A DNA stretch of 64,000 bases, taken from Nereocystis luetkeana (lineage: Eukaryota > Sar > Phaeophyceae > Laminariales > Laminariaceae). The stretch is taken from assembly GCA_031213475.1 (NCBI GenBank), contig JARUPZ010000002.1, positions 3,162,001 through 3,226,000 on the forward strand, read 5' to 3'. Shown in pieces: positions 10,989 through 21,536 of this stretch. Under the pieces are notes generated by a model that saw nothing but the letters and a program-made list of their open reading frames with translations, was not told the DNA's origin and did no database searches. Made by a program: the position numbers and the translations under genes. The stretch's first letter is position 1; every line of letters starts with the position of its first letter.

Positions 10989-11335
10989 AACTAACCTTAA
11001 CCCTGGCCGTGAGCCAATCAGACCAACCCTAACCCTGGCCGTGAGCCAATCAGACCAAACCCTAACCCTGGCCCTAAGCCAATCAGACCAACCCTAATCA
11101 TGACCCTAGGCCAGTCAGAGCAACCCTAATCCTGACCCCAAGCCAATAAGAGGAACACTAACCCTGACCCTAAGCCAATCAGAGGAACCCTGACCCTGAG
11201 TCAATCAGACCAACCCTAACCCTAACTCTGAGCCAATCAGACCAACCCGATTCCTGACCCTAAGCCAATCAGAGGAACCCTGACCCTGAGCCAATACGAG
11301 CAACCTTAACCCCGACCCTGATATCAGACCAAACC
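10989..11335. repeat. Telomere-like tandem array, about 33-bp units
   Basis: About ten imperfect units, each with CCCTAACCCTG followed by a GAGCCAATCAGACCAA-type block. The CCCTAA part is the telomere repeat of many stramenopiles, animals and plants; the GCCAATCAG part is not. It is an interstitial array, because genes continue on both sides. Confidence 0.85.
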
Positions 11336-11775
11336 TACCCTAGAACAAGTGGGAAGCTCTTCCGCTATTCGTAGTCAGGTATAAATATTTTCGGCAACCC
11401 CGGGTAGCATGGGGAGAGGGTCGTCTCGACTATCCCGATACGATCACAGCGGCACTCTGTCAACGCCCTGCTTCGAAAGCGTTTACTTCCCGAGGCCTGA
11501 CTAGCACAAGCTCCACCCCCACCGGCTACTGCTGCGGGGTGTGGGGGCAGCCATATCTCTCTTATCATTGCAGTAGTTTCAAGGCTATTTTCGGCAGTGC
11601 AAGAAGGGCCGCGCATACAGCACTTGGCAGGCGTCTTCTCTAACAGAGCAGAGCGCCCTTCTTGCTACAAAACAGCAAATACAACAACAATCTCCGCGAA
11701 CCCCGAGGGGTAAAGCTAACTAGAACAGGCGCTGTGAGCATCTCTACCCGGCACCTCTATCGACAGAACTCCCGT

Positions 11776-12006
11776 CTAATCTATTTTGTACTTGGCGGCG
11801 GTGTCGTCGTAGTCTCTGAAGCCGACCACCTCCTGAACATTCTCGAACCCTTCCAAGAGATCGTCTAGCGGCTCTCCGGCCTTCAGTCTCTCCAGCGCCG
11901 CGTTCATCGCCTTGATGCTGGCGCTGAGCAGGCTGAGCGGGTAGGCCGCGATGGTGTAGCCCATTTTCTCGAGCTCCACCGGAGGCAGGATGGGGGTCTT
12001 TCCGAA
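11776..12006 (-). CDS. PrpB-like lyase, exon 5 with stop
   Basis: 77 codons after CTCTCGGCAG to a TAG at 11778-11776. It begins FGKTPILPPVELEKMGY, contains AAYPLSLLSASIKAMN, and ends AAKYKID. This matches the C-terminal helices of PrpB-type enzymes. Confidence 0.9.
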   Translation of the reverse strand, partial: FGKTPILPPVELEKMGYTIAAYPLSLLSASIKAMNAALERLKAGEPLDDLLEGFENVQEVVGFRDYDDTAAKYKID

Positions 12007-15000
12007 CTGCCGAGAGCAATATATGCGACAAAAGAGCAAGGTGAGTTAGTTCCTAGGGGCAGCGCGTACGTGGAGTCAGCTATTGCGGGGGGACATAGTA
12101 AATAGGACCCATGGTACTCACAAAAACCTACCAGGGTTTATATGTTTACCTATTTTTGCTAACAATATTTGGTCCTGTTTGCTATGGCCCCCCGTAATAA
12201 TACCGGGGGGAAACAGCAATCAACAACCAAAAAAAGAGTGTTAACATATGGGCATACCTGGTACATGCTACCCGAGGTTCTGATTACTCTGCCCCCCCCC
12301 CCCCCCGCGCAATACAGCTGTAAATGCATTTCTCCCACACTCAGAACCAAGAATCTTGTCCCCCAAAAGAACACATACGAGTGCAGCAGTTTTCTGTTTT
12401 GTTTTGTTTTTGCGCACAGGTGGCACCCCTCCGAGGCGGATAACTAACTTTCTTGGAAAGACGCCTGCGTGGTCGTTCCTGACCTCGTGCTTCCGGGAAA
12501 CGAGCCCGCGGAACCCCTTAAGGCGGATGTAGGTATCGAATTAGTCTACGGTAGGTGTGTCCAATTGGTTGTCTTGCTGGAATTCTCTGGGCTTAATTGT
12601 TTATCTGTAGATGCTTATAGGTGGTCGCCATCAAAGCTTATGGATGGTGCCGCACACAGACAGATGGCAAACGCGATGAAAAAAAAAACATTTGCTATGA
12701 CTACGTGAAAAATGTAATGATGAGAAAAGGACAGGAATTGCCAATAAATTACGATGTCAGTTACAGGCTCTTCGCTAGCTTGAGGGAGAGGTACGCAGCG
12801 TCACTGACGATAGAGGCGCGGTGGGGGGTGCTTAGGTCTTGGACAGGGAAGAAAGCGGGCCGCCCTCCGCCAACTTCCTCGCACGATGCAACAATAGGCG
12901 CTGCCACGACGGCCGTCTCTACCCCGTAGAAAGCACACGACAATAGCTGCAACTACAACAGCATCAAGAACGACTGCAACCGCAGCAACAAAGATAACTA
13001 CATAAACAACCATTAACACCAGCACCAACAACAATAACACCAACAACACAAACACACCAACAACACCAATACCACCTCCACCACCAACAACAACAACACC
13101 AACGACAACAACGACAACAACAACAACAACAATACGCCGACACCTACAAACATCGCAACAACAAAACTTGTGTCCGCCCGACGTAATCCCGCTCGGCTCA
13201 ACACGACATCACCTCCAGCATGTTGGCAAGCTTCGGACCGTCCACCTCTCGGCAGTACCGCCGCATCTCCTCCTCGCTCTGCGGGGCCTCTAAAAACGTG
13301 ATGTCCGCTCCTATCCTCCTAAACTCTCTGCACCTCTCCAGCGCCTCCTCTAACCCTAGGCCCGCCCGAGCGTCCGTACGCGCCATAATGAGAATATCTG
13401 CGCCCTCATCTCTAAAATCGACGGGTACGGGCGGAAACGGGGAAGGGGGGTGTGCAATAGTAAGAGAGGGAGGGGGAGGGGGGGGGGGGAGAGAGAGAGA
13501 GGGAACGAGCACTGCTGTGGCTGGGCTGCTTGTTGTTCTGATTCTGGGAAGCATCCCAGAAGCCACGCTGAGGGAGGGAGGATAGCGCGGTCGGTCAACT
13601 GTGTGCGTGAATCCGACCGTGTAGACATTGCGGCGCGTCAGCGTAAACCAACCCTACTAACCCCCCCCCTCCCCCCTCACCCCCCCCTGCAATGCCTGTG
13701 CCTGGTCGGTGAAAACCCGACGTGCTCCGTCCCTGCGTTGTAGGGATGCGAGGGTCTATGGTCTTAAGGCTACGGCCATGCATGACATGGGTACGCCAGT
13801 ACCCGAACTAAGAAAAACGCCCCCCCTCCTTCCCGCCTACTTGACACCTCCTTCTGCTTCCTCGCATCGACTCGCGATAGAGACGACCCATGCCACAGAG
13901 AAATTTGTGTTCGGGAAAAAAAAAACGACGCGCGGTGTTCTATATCGCGGGAAGTGGTGGGAGTTGCACGCCGTCAAGCGTTCGACTATTAGACCACCAT
14001 TAAAACACCGTTAAAAAAAGCCAATTCTTTGTGCGCGTACCGTGCACTTTATCTAGACCCCTCTTAATATAAATGCCGTGAAGTTTTCTGAGGCTCTTCC
14101 TCGCTTGACGAGATATCAATAGAAAAACTGAATTTGGATTAACAAATAACAAAAAACAAAACAAAAAAGAGTGCAGCCCGATAAAGCACTACTCCCAACG
14201 CCGTTAGGTATATCACAAATAACACTGTAAAAAAAAGTTGGTGTTCCAACGTTATTGCCTTAGGGGGTCCGGTCAAGTCAGAAATATTTTGGACAAAAAA
14301 TATATATACTAAGTATGCTACGTACGAGTACCTGCTCCATCGTAGCACGCGTCGTTCGCATCACCCGTGTGATACGATAACACACCCCCTTCGCCGAAAT
14401 TTCGAGCTGATTTCCTTCCCACCAAGGGCAGCACGCGCAGCGACTATATACGAAGTACAGGGGTATTTTCGGCCAAACTATTTTCCGACTGACCGGGCTT
14501 CTTAACCCGAGATCGGTGGAATGCCAGTTAGCGTTTTTTTTTTTTTTTTTTTTTTTTTCCAAAACTATCCGTGATACACATAAAAAAAGGTTTGGAATCG
14601 TTCATCGAGTTGCACTCCAGGCTTTCCTCCTCCTCGAAAAAAAAAAACTACAGATTTTCGGGTGAGAGGCACAACAAAGCTTCTTCCTTAAAGGGAGGGA
14701 GGAGCATCGGCAAAATCAGGTGCTGCGTCTAACGTGGCACGCGTCTCCGCTAAAATCTCCTCTCGAAACACACACAACAGCAGAGGTGCACCATTTTTTT
14801 TTTTCTGGAGCTCCCCGCTTTTAAGGAATTCTTACACCTCACCCAAAAAACTGACTTGATAAGAAAATCAAAGTGCAACGGTTGATGACGAAGCATCCCA
14901 TGTTCCAGGAACACAAAAAATAGCTTTTGGCAAAAAAAAAAAAGAAGGATGAAATCCCGACGATTTTGGGTTATAACTCTTTTAGAACCGCAGTCCCGTT

Positions 15001-18000
15001 TTCGGGACAAACCACTCAAATTTCAAGCAGTTCGTCCCCAAAACTTGACCGCGGTCCTAAAAGGGTTGAAGAGCCCCCCTCCTTCAGTCAAAAACAAAAA
15101 TGGCCGAAATGTGCTCTACCTCTGTAGTACGTAGCAGGCGTTATTTATAGACGCATCGCTAAACGTATCGCTAGGTGTTTTGCACCGCCCCTTTCGCCGA
15201 GATAAATGGGATCGGAATTTCGTCGAAAGGGCGTGTTGTAGTGTCACCCGTGCGTCACGTAAAGCCTCGCCCCAACTTAAGCTCCCTGTAAAATATTGTG
15301 GCTGTTGCGACTCCAAGCACGACGTCTCTGTACAGCGCCACTGCGAAACGCGGATTCGGAACCAGGGCTATGCCGCAGCCCAGACCCAATCCCTGTCCGA
15401 GGATTAGAGCGGGGGTGTCGGGGTAGCGTCAAGCCTTGGGTGGTTTGCGAATATTTTGGGGTCGGGTTGGGTGTCTTGTAGCCTGTTTCCTACTATTAAT
15501 AGCATAAAAATAGTGATCTCAACCCACAAAAAAAGAAGTTGCTGCGGGAAACAGTGACGAAAATGACGTTTTTCACCCCGAGTATTTTCGGGCTGAGCGG
15601 CTCGGTGGATTGCTTACTGAGCGAACGGAGCAATTTCTGATTGGCTAGCGCCTTCGGATTCGCCTGTTTAAACCAATCAGCTCCTCCATGTTTGTTGTAT
15701 TCAAATGTTGTTACAACCCAATCGAATCGGACTATCGCAAACACCCTACTAATCGAAGGCTAGGGCTTCGTTAACCCTTTTAGAGCTGCAGTCCCGATTT
15801 GGGGGAAAATTCATTCAAACTCTGAGTAGTTTGTACCCAAAAGGGGACTGCGGTACTAAATGGGTTAATCGAAGAAACACGGACAGCATTGACACCGGCA
15901 GCGAACGCTGTGTACGGTGAACAATAGCAACAACGATGACAAAAAAAAATACTGGTACCTGCAGCAACGGCACCAAAAGCAACCACAAAAACCACACACA
16001 CATACCAACGACACCCACACTACCACCATCATCACTACAACCACGACCTCCTATTACGGGGGACCATAGTTAACAGGACCTATGGTATTCATACAAACCT
16101 ATATGTTTGACCATTTTTACCAACAAGATTTGGTCCTGTTAACTATGACCCCCCGTAATAACAATAACGATATGGACAATAAGGCGAAAACGGGGTGCTG
16201 TGGTTCCTTCGATGCCGTCAACACCAAACATATCCGTTGACGGCTTACTGTTGGCCTGTCGAGGTCTCTCCAGAGCAAACGTGCTTTTAGTAGCACAGAG
16301 CGGGCAATAAATAGCTTGACGCCTGTCCTTGAGGAACTTAACCTACTTTTCAGTGAGAGGAGTTGCTTGACGGCTGTCCTGGACGGGTCTCAACATACCA
16401 GTTTAGTGTGGGCACTTGCTTGACGGCTGTCCTGGACGGGTCTTAACATACTAGTTTAGTGCGGTAAGTTGCTTGACGTATGCCCTTGATGGCTGTCCTT
16501 GACGAATGTCCGTCAAGTGTCAAAGGGGGCGAGGGTGCCGTCAACCATCGCACCGTACGTCTTTTTAAAAAGGCCACAGCCCGGGCGTACGCTGTCATAT
16601 ACCTCGCGTCACATGCCGCTCTGACGCGGCTGTAGGCCTCCTCTCTCCCGACCACGCTCTTTCCCTTCGTGTGGCCGCAACGCTTGGGGGCTATCTGGTC
16701 TTCGATCATGATGCCCGCCATGCCAGCCTTTCGCGGTCGAGCGCCGTTATCCCACCCGCCAGAGCAGGGCACGGAGGGGGGGGGGGGGGTTACAGGTGGT
16801 GTGAGATAACTGTTGTGTGCGTGTTCTTGTTGGGCGCATCCGAGAATACGGCAGCTCTTGCATAAGCTGACCGTATAGGCTACCAGCGGGGTCATAACTA
16901 TCAGGGAAATCAAGAGGTTTCGAGGGTTCCAAGTCCAATGTCCTTCACAATTACGATCAGTCTGGTAAGGATGCGTGCACCGCAAGCCGATGGTACCGGT
17001 GGCACGGAGTTGCGGGCATTGCGGGGCTCAAAAAAAGGAGGAGAAAACAAGAGCAGCGTATTTCGTAACCCTCCAGAAATTGCCGGAGAAAAGCAAAGGT
17101 AGTACGTACTGTAGTAGCGGACGGGCGGATCTAGACGCAGAATCAGGCCGGACACAAACGTCTTTAGAATTTCGCGAGAAGAGCCACGATCAACCAGAAA
17201 CATGGGTTGCATCGAGACCAAGCCGCCACTGCTGCACATACGAACGCAATACACGAAGGGAGACAACCTTTTTGGGTGCGCAGCTATCACGGGGGGGCAT
17301 ATTAAACAGGACCTACGATACGCACAAACACCTATATATTCAGCTATTTTTACTATTACGGGGGACCATAGTTAACAGGACCTATGGTATACATAAAAAC
17401 CTGTATGTTTAACCATTTTTACTAACAATGTTTGGTCCTGTTAACTATGGCCCCCCGTAATAACAATATTGGGTCCTATTTACTATGGTCCCCCGAAATA
17501 ACCACCGTATTTAACACTTGACCCTGTTTAAACCGAGATATCATTTTGGGGACAAACTACTTAGATTTAGAGTGACTTACCCAGTGCAGTCCTCGAAGAG
17601 GCGAGGTGACACACCTCCCACCCTATTACGGGGGACCATAGTTAATGGAGCCTATGGTATACGTAAAAACCTACCAGGTATATATTTAACCATTTTTACT
17701 AACAATATTTGGTGCTATTAACTATGGTCCCCCGTAATATTAGCGATCTCTTCTCGACAACGACATGGAGTACAGATGCCGAGCAGATGACGAGCAATTA
17801 TGTGTTTACGGAAAAATGATGACGGGGTATTTTCCAAGGCAGGTCTTTTTCCCGTTTTGTGTGTGTTTTGTCCCCCCCTTAAGGTATGTTTTGGGGAGAA
17901 AATCGGTTCCGGAATCCATCTCAGGGTGGGTGTGTGCCATCTTGCGCGTGAACTATTACCGAAATTATAAGCTACGTTTGATGTTCATATCAGAGTGCAA

Positions 18001-21000
18001 ACCAGGGCTTGGGTCAGAGTGGTGTTGTAACTACACCGAGACTCAATCGATGAAGGAAAAAAAAAACGATCGGATTCGTGCGCGCGCTGTGATGCGGACT
18101 GAGGGCAAACAGCATTCGACATCTGAAGCAAGTATGACGGTCTGCCCCTGAAACGCGTTTTGAGGTGCGATCCTTCAAGTCTACGGGTTTGAGTCCATTC
18201 CTTATACGGATACATCGCGAAATGTATCCCACTCTTGTTTCAAGTATTTTTTATCTCCGAAACGTGGGTGCAGCTGGAAAGATGTTTCGAGGGAGTTCCT
18301 ACTACTGTAGTACGAGGCGTTCGCGACTTGGCCCAGCTCCGCCCAAATGGTTGATATCCCACACTAACTCCTCATCTAGACCCTACCCCTCCGACGGTAG
18401 GGTTTCCCACTTTTTGCCTTCTAAGGCAATATTTTCCGACAGGTTATACTATGACACTTTTACTGATACGAGGGGCAGTAGTAATCAGGTGACCCATCAC
18501 ATCCACAAAAACCTACCAGCATATATTAAAAAAAAATATCAGGCACACTTAGTCCTGATGACTATGTTCTCCCATGATGGTAGTAACTTTTCTTCAGTAC
18601 TATTTACGGGGGACCATAGTTAATAGGACCAAATATTGTTAGTAAAAATGGTGAAATATATAGGTTTTTATGTATACCGTAGGTCCTATTAACTATGGTC
18701 CCCCGTAATATTAATAGTGCAAAGAAATGTTGGTCGGGTTGCGTGGACAAACTTCCCAAAAGGTCTCATATGAGAGGCTAAACAAATAAGGCGCCACCTC
18801 TTTGCCGTGGCATTTCTCAGTACATCTTCGTTCCGAGAATGTTCACAGCTGGTGGTCGGAATCAGGGTCATAGGGTTCGCGTTGAAGGCCAAGCATACGT
18901 CAAAACCATTTTGACCTAAGCTGGGCCAAGTTCGATACATCGTGTTGCACAGCCGTCGCTGTTTATCGCACCGCTTCATATACCTGGTATGTAGCACCTA
19001 AATACCTGTGCATAGCCCTTGACCGTGCGCTTGACGTTGAGAGCGTTCCCGTAGCCGGTGTCTCCGTCCCCGATGCAAGGGATGTCTTTCAGCGTCGAGC
19101 AGATGTTGGTGGCGGATGCCAGCATTTCGGCGTAAGAGAGGAGCTGCAAAAACAAAAACGCATGCACACACAAACATACATAATACAGGCAAGACAAAAA
19201 AAAACAACGACAGCAATGTACGAAGTGTGCGTTCATTGTCAGGCTTACTGTTTGCTATGTCAGGTTCGAATTTCTACCCTCGTGTTTTAGTTTTAGTTTT
19301 GTCAGGGTTGCTGCATGATAACGGGGCGCAACCACGGCCGAGCAGCGCGCTGAATCGGAACATTTTGGTGGTGGTTCACTTTGTCCAAGAAAGGCAACGA
19401 GGCTTCACGCGAGGACGAACCCATTGGTCTTGCTGCGGCACCGCTGCTCTACCTCATGCAGGATATGTTCGTCGGAGAGTGAACCGAAGGGTAACTGAAC
19501 GGCGCCGACATTTCGCAGCACCTGCCGGTGGAATAACACTGCTGCTGCTGCTGCTGCTACTGGCTGGCGTTATGGTAGAAGGCTTTGGGTTGCAGAGAAC
19601 GTGAGACGACGTGACCTCTCGGAAGGGCGACTAAACCAGTGCGGAGCGTATGATTATGTCAGCTCCATTGTGATTCCAAATGTTCATAGTTGACCTCGTA
19701 CGGGCGGAAGGAAGGAAGGGCGCACCGGCGGAGGGGTTGATTTCCGGGTGCTCATCAGCACGCATGCGAAGCAGGCGCAGTTTGCTCACCCGTCTGCCAT
19801 CAGCGTCACGCGCACAGCTACGCGAGGATAAACGAGCCTGCAGCTGTAGCATCGCACCTTTCGTAGGTTATAGTGACCCAAACAATGGCCTCATGAAACC
19901 GTCTGTTAGTTGCGTGAGCGCGCAGTGGCGCGAGTAGCATAGGTTTCTTGCGCGCGTGTCGCACGTCGTATACTTGCTTGAAACGTTAGTTCGACACCTC
20001 ACACCTGACGATGCCCGGAAATCCCGGCCACTTGGTCGGGAGGTGCGACCGTAGCTATATACGCGTGTGTACAGCAGTGTCATATCATACGAGTCGTTGT
20101 CACGTATGCTACTGTTCACGCTTTTCCTCCTGTATTGGGCCTTGAGCTGGTCTACGCCAGAAGTTCGTTTTATACAGACAGTGACGACTGGGCGACGATT
20201 AGTCTACGTACGAGAACGCGAATACGCCCATGAAAAATTATTGTGATTCCACCGCCGCTCCACCTTTACAGACTACCTGGTACGTACTGGGATATGCCGC
20301 TGTTGTACAAGCAGTAGCTTGCTGGTGCACCTACCGTATATAACACTATCACCCTAGGGTGATAAGATAGCACACACCCTCGGACGATTTTTCAGAGCTG
20401 GGTTTCTCGACAACGGGGAGGGCGTACTGAATACGCCGAGCGATGCGTCTATACATGCAACCTCCTCGACGAAACCTTTCCAAAGCCACCATTTTCATCG
20501 CATGCTTTGCAGGAAATCGGGTCTGTGAAATTCGTCCCAGGGAGCGCGTTATCTTGATTATAGTATACGGTACCAGGTACCGGTATACGGTATGTATTGC
20601 TTGTCACAGCAGCACCCAGGCACGTTCTTACTCAGGTGTTCCGATTCCGACGGCTCTCAGCGAGGTGCTTGGCAGTTTCCAATGAATCTCCGCGGGACGC
20701 ACTACCTTGGTACTTCAACGATGACATAGACCTTGAACACCATGTCACAGGTACCGCCGTAGCAGGGTGTCTCTTGCCTGTGTGTCGGGCAAGCCGTGCG
20801 CCCCCGAGACCCCGAAGCCTGTCATGAAGGTCAACGGGAATCCATTGTCTTCCACAAGGCGGGCTGTAAGCCCGTCGTAACAACACGGCATGATCAGGAT
20901 CTCGGGTCGGCTGATCAGGCCACGGAGTTTGTCGGCCGGGCTGAGCCTTGGCGACGACATGTTCAGTTCACTCTTGTAGCGGCGGGTGGTACCGGAGCTG

Positions 21001-21140
21001 CTAGAGGCGCCAGACTGAGCATGTTGCAGCAGGTGTTGCGGGGAAGAGGTTGTGGTGGAGTAGGGTAGGAAGCCGAGAACAGGCCGTGCAAGCAGTAAGG
21101 GTGCCAGGAAGAGCAGGGAGAGGAGAGTGTGAGGCGGCAT
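11776..21140 (-). CDS. PrpB-like C-C lyase (ICL/PEP-mutase superfamily), 5 exons
   Basis: Five exons, read on the minus strand, join in phase to a 351-residue protein: 21140-20778, 19143-19006, 16727-16603, 13411-13213 and 12006-11776. It belongs to the isocitrate lyase/PEP phosphonomutase superfamily. Visible landmarks are GDGDTGYGN (about 146-154, metal-binding aspartates), EDQ (176-178), the lyase signature KRCGH (182-186, catalytic Cys), ARTDAR (219-224) and NMLEFGKTP (about 272-280), as in 2-methylisocitrate lyase. The Cys argues for a lyase, not a phosphonomutase. Substrate cannot be fixed: 2-methylisocitrate, 2,3-dimethylmalate or oxaloacetate-type substrates are all possible. Residues 1-23 form a signal peptide followed by Phe24, then a Ser/Thr-rich stretch, which suggests plastid or other complex-membrane targeting. 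The core of about 290 residues has normal family length. Intron 1 appears to use a GC donor. Confidence 0.9.
12081..12198. mobile_element. Family B MITE in intron 4 of the lyase gene
   Basis: TIR copy beginning TATTGCGGGGGGACATAG and ending CTATGGCCCCCCGTAATA. Relative to other copies, the middle AAAACCTATATG is interrupted as CCTACCAGGGTTTATATG. C-run at 12292-12305 beyond it. Confidence 0.85.
12940..13140. repeat. (ACA)n-rich imperfect microsatellite
   Basis: About 200 bp of ACA/ACC triplets within intron 4 of the lyase gene, ending about 270 bp from exon 4. The Val/Leu-rich minus frames across it are artefacts of the repeat. Confidence 0.9.
13213..13411 (-). CDS. PrpB-like lyase, exon 4
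   Basis: 199 bp after GATTTTAG, ending CTGGAG|GTGATG in phase 0. Its first base completes the Arg codon split from exon 3. It reads DEGADILIMARTDARAGL, then GADITFLEAPQSEEEM and ends KLANMLE. Confidence 0.9.
13660..13795 (-). repeat. Family D head fragment with C-run
   Basis: The first 100 bp of family D in minus orientation (CATGCATGGCCGTAGCCTTA is near 13790; the complement of GGGTTTTCACCGACCAGGCA is near 13700), truncated and joined to a C-rich run. It lies in intron 3 of the lyase gene. A GA-rich/G-run (13455-13502) lies near exon 4. Confidence 0.6.
14973..15069. mobile_element. Family A MITE in lyase intron 3
   Basis: Palindromic copy (AACTCTTTTAGAACCGCAG to CTAAAAGGGTTGA). A-runs and T-runs at 14537-14558 and 14930-14943 flank it. 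No gene seen in 13800-14970. Confidence 0.8.
15773..15868. mobile_element. Family A MITE in lyase intron 3
   Basis: Palindromic copy bounded by TTAACCCTTTTAGAGCTGC and ACTAAATGGGTTAA. Confidence 0.8.
16052..16160. mobile_element. Family B MITE in lyase intron 3
   Basis: Full copy: TATTACGGGGGACCATAG at the left and the complement (CTATGACCCCCCGTAATA) at the right, core CAAACCTATATGTTT. Confidence 0.9.
16225..16515. repeat. Minisatellite of TTGACGGCTGTCC units
   Basis: Four imperfect units of about 65 bp containing CTTGACGGCTGTCCTGGACG and CATACCAGTTTAGTG. It ends about 90 bp from exon 3 of the lyase gene, within intron 3. Confidence 0.8.
16603..16727 (-). CDS. PrpB-like lyase, exon 3
   Basis: 125 bp after GCGAAAG, ending GCGAG|GTATAT in phase 2. 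It encodes AGMAGIMIEDQIAPKRCGH and then TKGKSVVGREEAYSRVRAA. It contains the KRCGH signature with the catalytic cysteine. Confidence 0.9.
17285..17502. mobile_element. Composite: family B MITE inside another B
   Basis: An outer family B element (17285-17502) is split at its central TA by a complete inner copy (17356-17460) flanked by TA at 17354-17355 and 17461-17462. Removing the inner copy and one TA restores the B core TTTTTACTAACAATATT. This is direct evidence for TA target duplication. The same arrangement recurs at 26783-26996. Lies in lyase intron 2. A half copy of family A follows at 17519-17583. Confidence 0.9.
17624..17739. mobile_element. Family B MITE with TACCAGGTA insertion
   Basis: Full copy whose core AAAACCTATATATTT reads AAAACCTACCAGGTATATATTT, that is, seven extra bases at a TA (17672-17680). 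Confidence 0.9.
18455..18590. mobile_element. Diverged family B-like element
   Basis: ATACGAGGGGCAGTAGTAATC at the left, CACAAAAACCTACCAG in the middle and AGTCCTGATGACTATGTTC at the right reproduce the order of family B with many changes. Confidence 0.5.
18601..18710. mobile_element. Family B MITE, reverse orientation
   Basis: Full copy in the opposite orientation (core GTGAAATATATAGGTTTT), bounded by TATTTACGGGGGACC and GGTCCCCCGTAATA. It lies about 300 bp before exon 2 in intron 2 of the lyase gene. Intron 1 (19144-20777) holds a (CTG)n tract at 19542-19558 and nothing else recognised. Confidence 0.9.
19006..19143 (-). CDS. PrpB-like lyase, exon 2
   Basis: 46 codons between TTTTTGCAG and CACAG|GTATTT, in phase 0 at both ends. 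It starts LLSYAEMLASATNIC and carries the metal-binding GDGDTGYGN followed by ALNVKRTVKGYAQ. Confidence 0.9.
20778..21140 (-). CDS. PrpB-like lyase, exon 1
   Basis: 121 codons. The start at 21140 was chosen because a hydrophobic signal peptide (MPPHTLLSLLFLAPLLLA) follows at once; an in-frame ATG 58 codons upstream would bury it. The catalytic domain begins around SPADKLRGLISRPEILIMP and ends at GAHGLPDTQ. The donor is CACAG|GCAAGA, a GC donor; no GT fits the phase and the family alignment here. Confidence 0.85.
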
Positions 21141-21464
21141 ACTTGTGAACGGGGCTATCCGAACTCCTGTGCATAGAGCACTGCACCCAGTATCTGCTCC
21201 TCTGCACTCGGCTGTGTCTGCTGTGCTTCTCTCTTCTTCTGTGTTCTGCGATGGCACGTGCTGCGGCTGCATCGTGGCTGTCGTGCTGTCGTTCAAAGCA
21301 CCCTTGCGGAACATCCGGGTGGAAACCCCGAGAAAACATGACAGTCCAGTGGGCTGAGAGAAACAGGAAACGTTCTTGGGACGACCGTATGCATCTCGAC
21401 ACTCGCATCTCTCTAGTAGTTATCACAACGACGCCAAGGCGCCGTGTCGGCTACCGGCTCCATC
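21141..21464. promoter_or_regulatory. Shared promoter of the lyase gene and the TBC-like gene
   Basis: The start codons of the two head-to-head genes (21140 minus, 21465 plus) are 324 bp apart. The interval contains a CACGTG palindrome at 21255-21260, the core site of bHLH and bZIP factors. No TATA box was recognised. Sharing is inferred from geometry alone, since untranslated exons cannot be seen. Confidence 0.45.
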
Positions 21465-21536
21465 ATGGGTGACCCCAGTACGCCCCTATGGGTCGTCAAT
21501 GTCAGAGAGGAGATAGGCCGTTCCCCGGCATGGGAG
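21465..21536 (+). CDS. TBC-like gene, exon 1
   Basis: 24 codons from ATG (21465) to GGGAG|GTATGT, phase 0: it starts MGDPSTPLWVVNVREEIGRS. A start further upstream (21444) would need a GTG. The following reading frame is unrelated to exon 2, which supports splicing here. Confidence 0.6.

Noticed and set aside
12801-13204. Val/Leu-rich minus frames resembling membrane proteins
   Set aside because: They are produced by the (ACA)n repeat in an intron.
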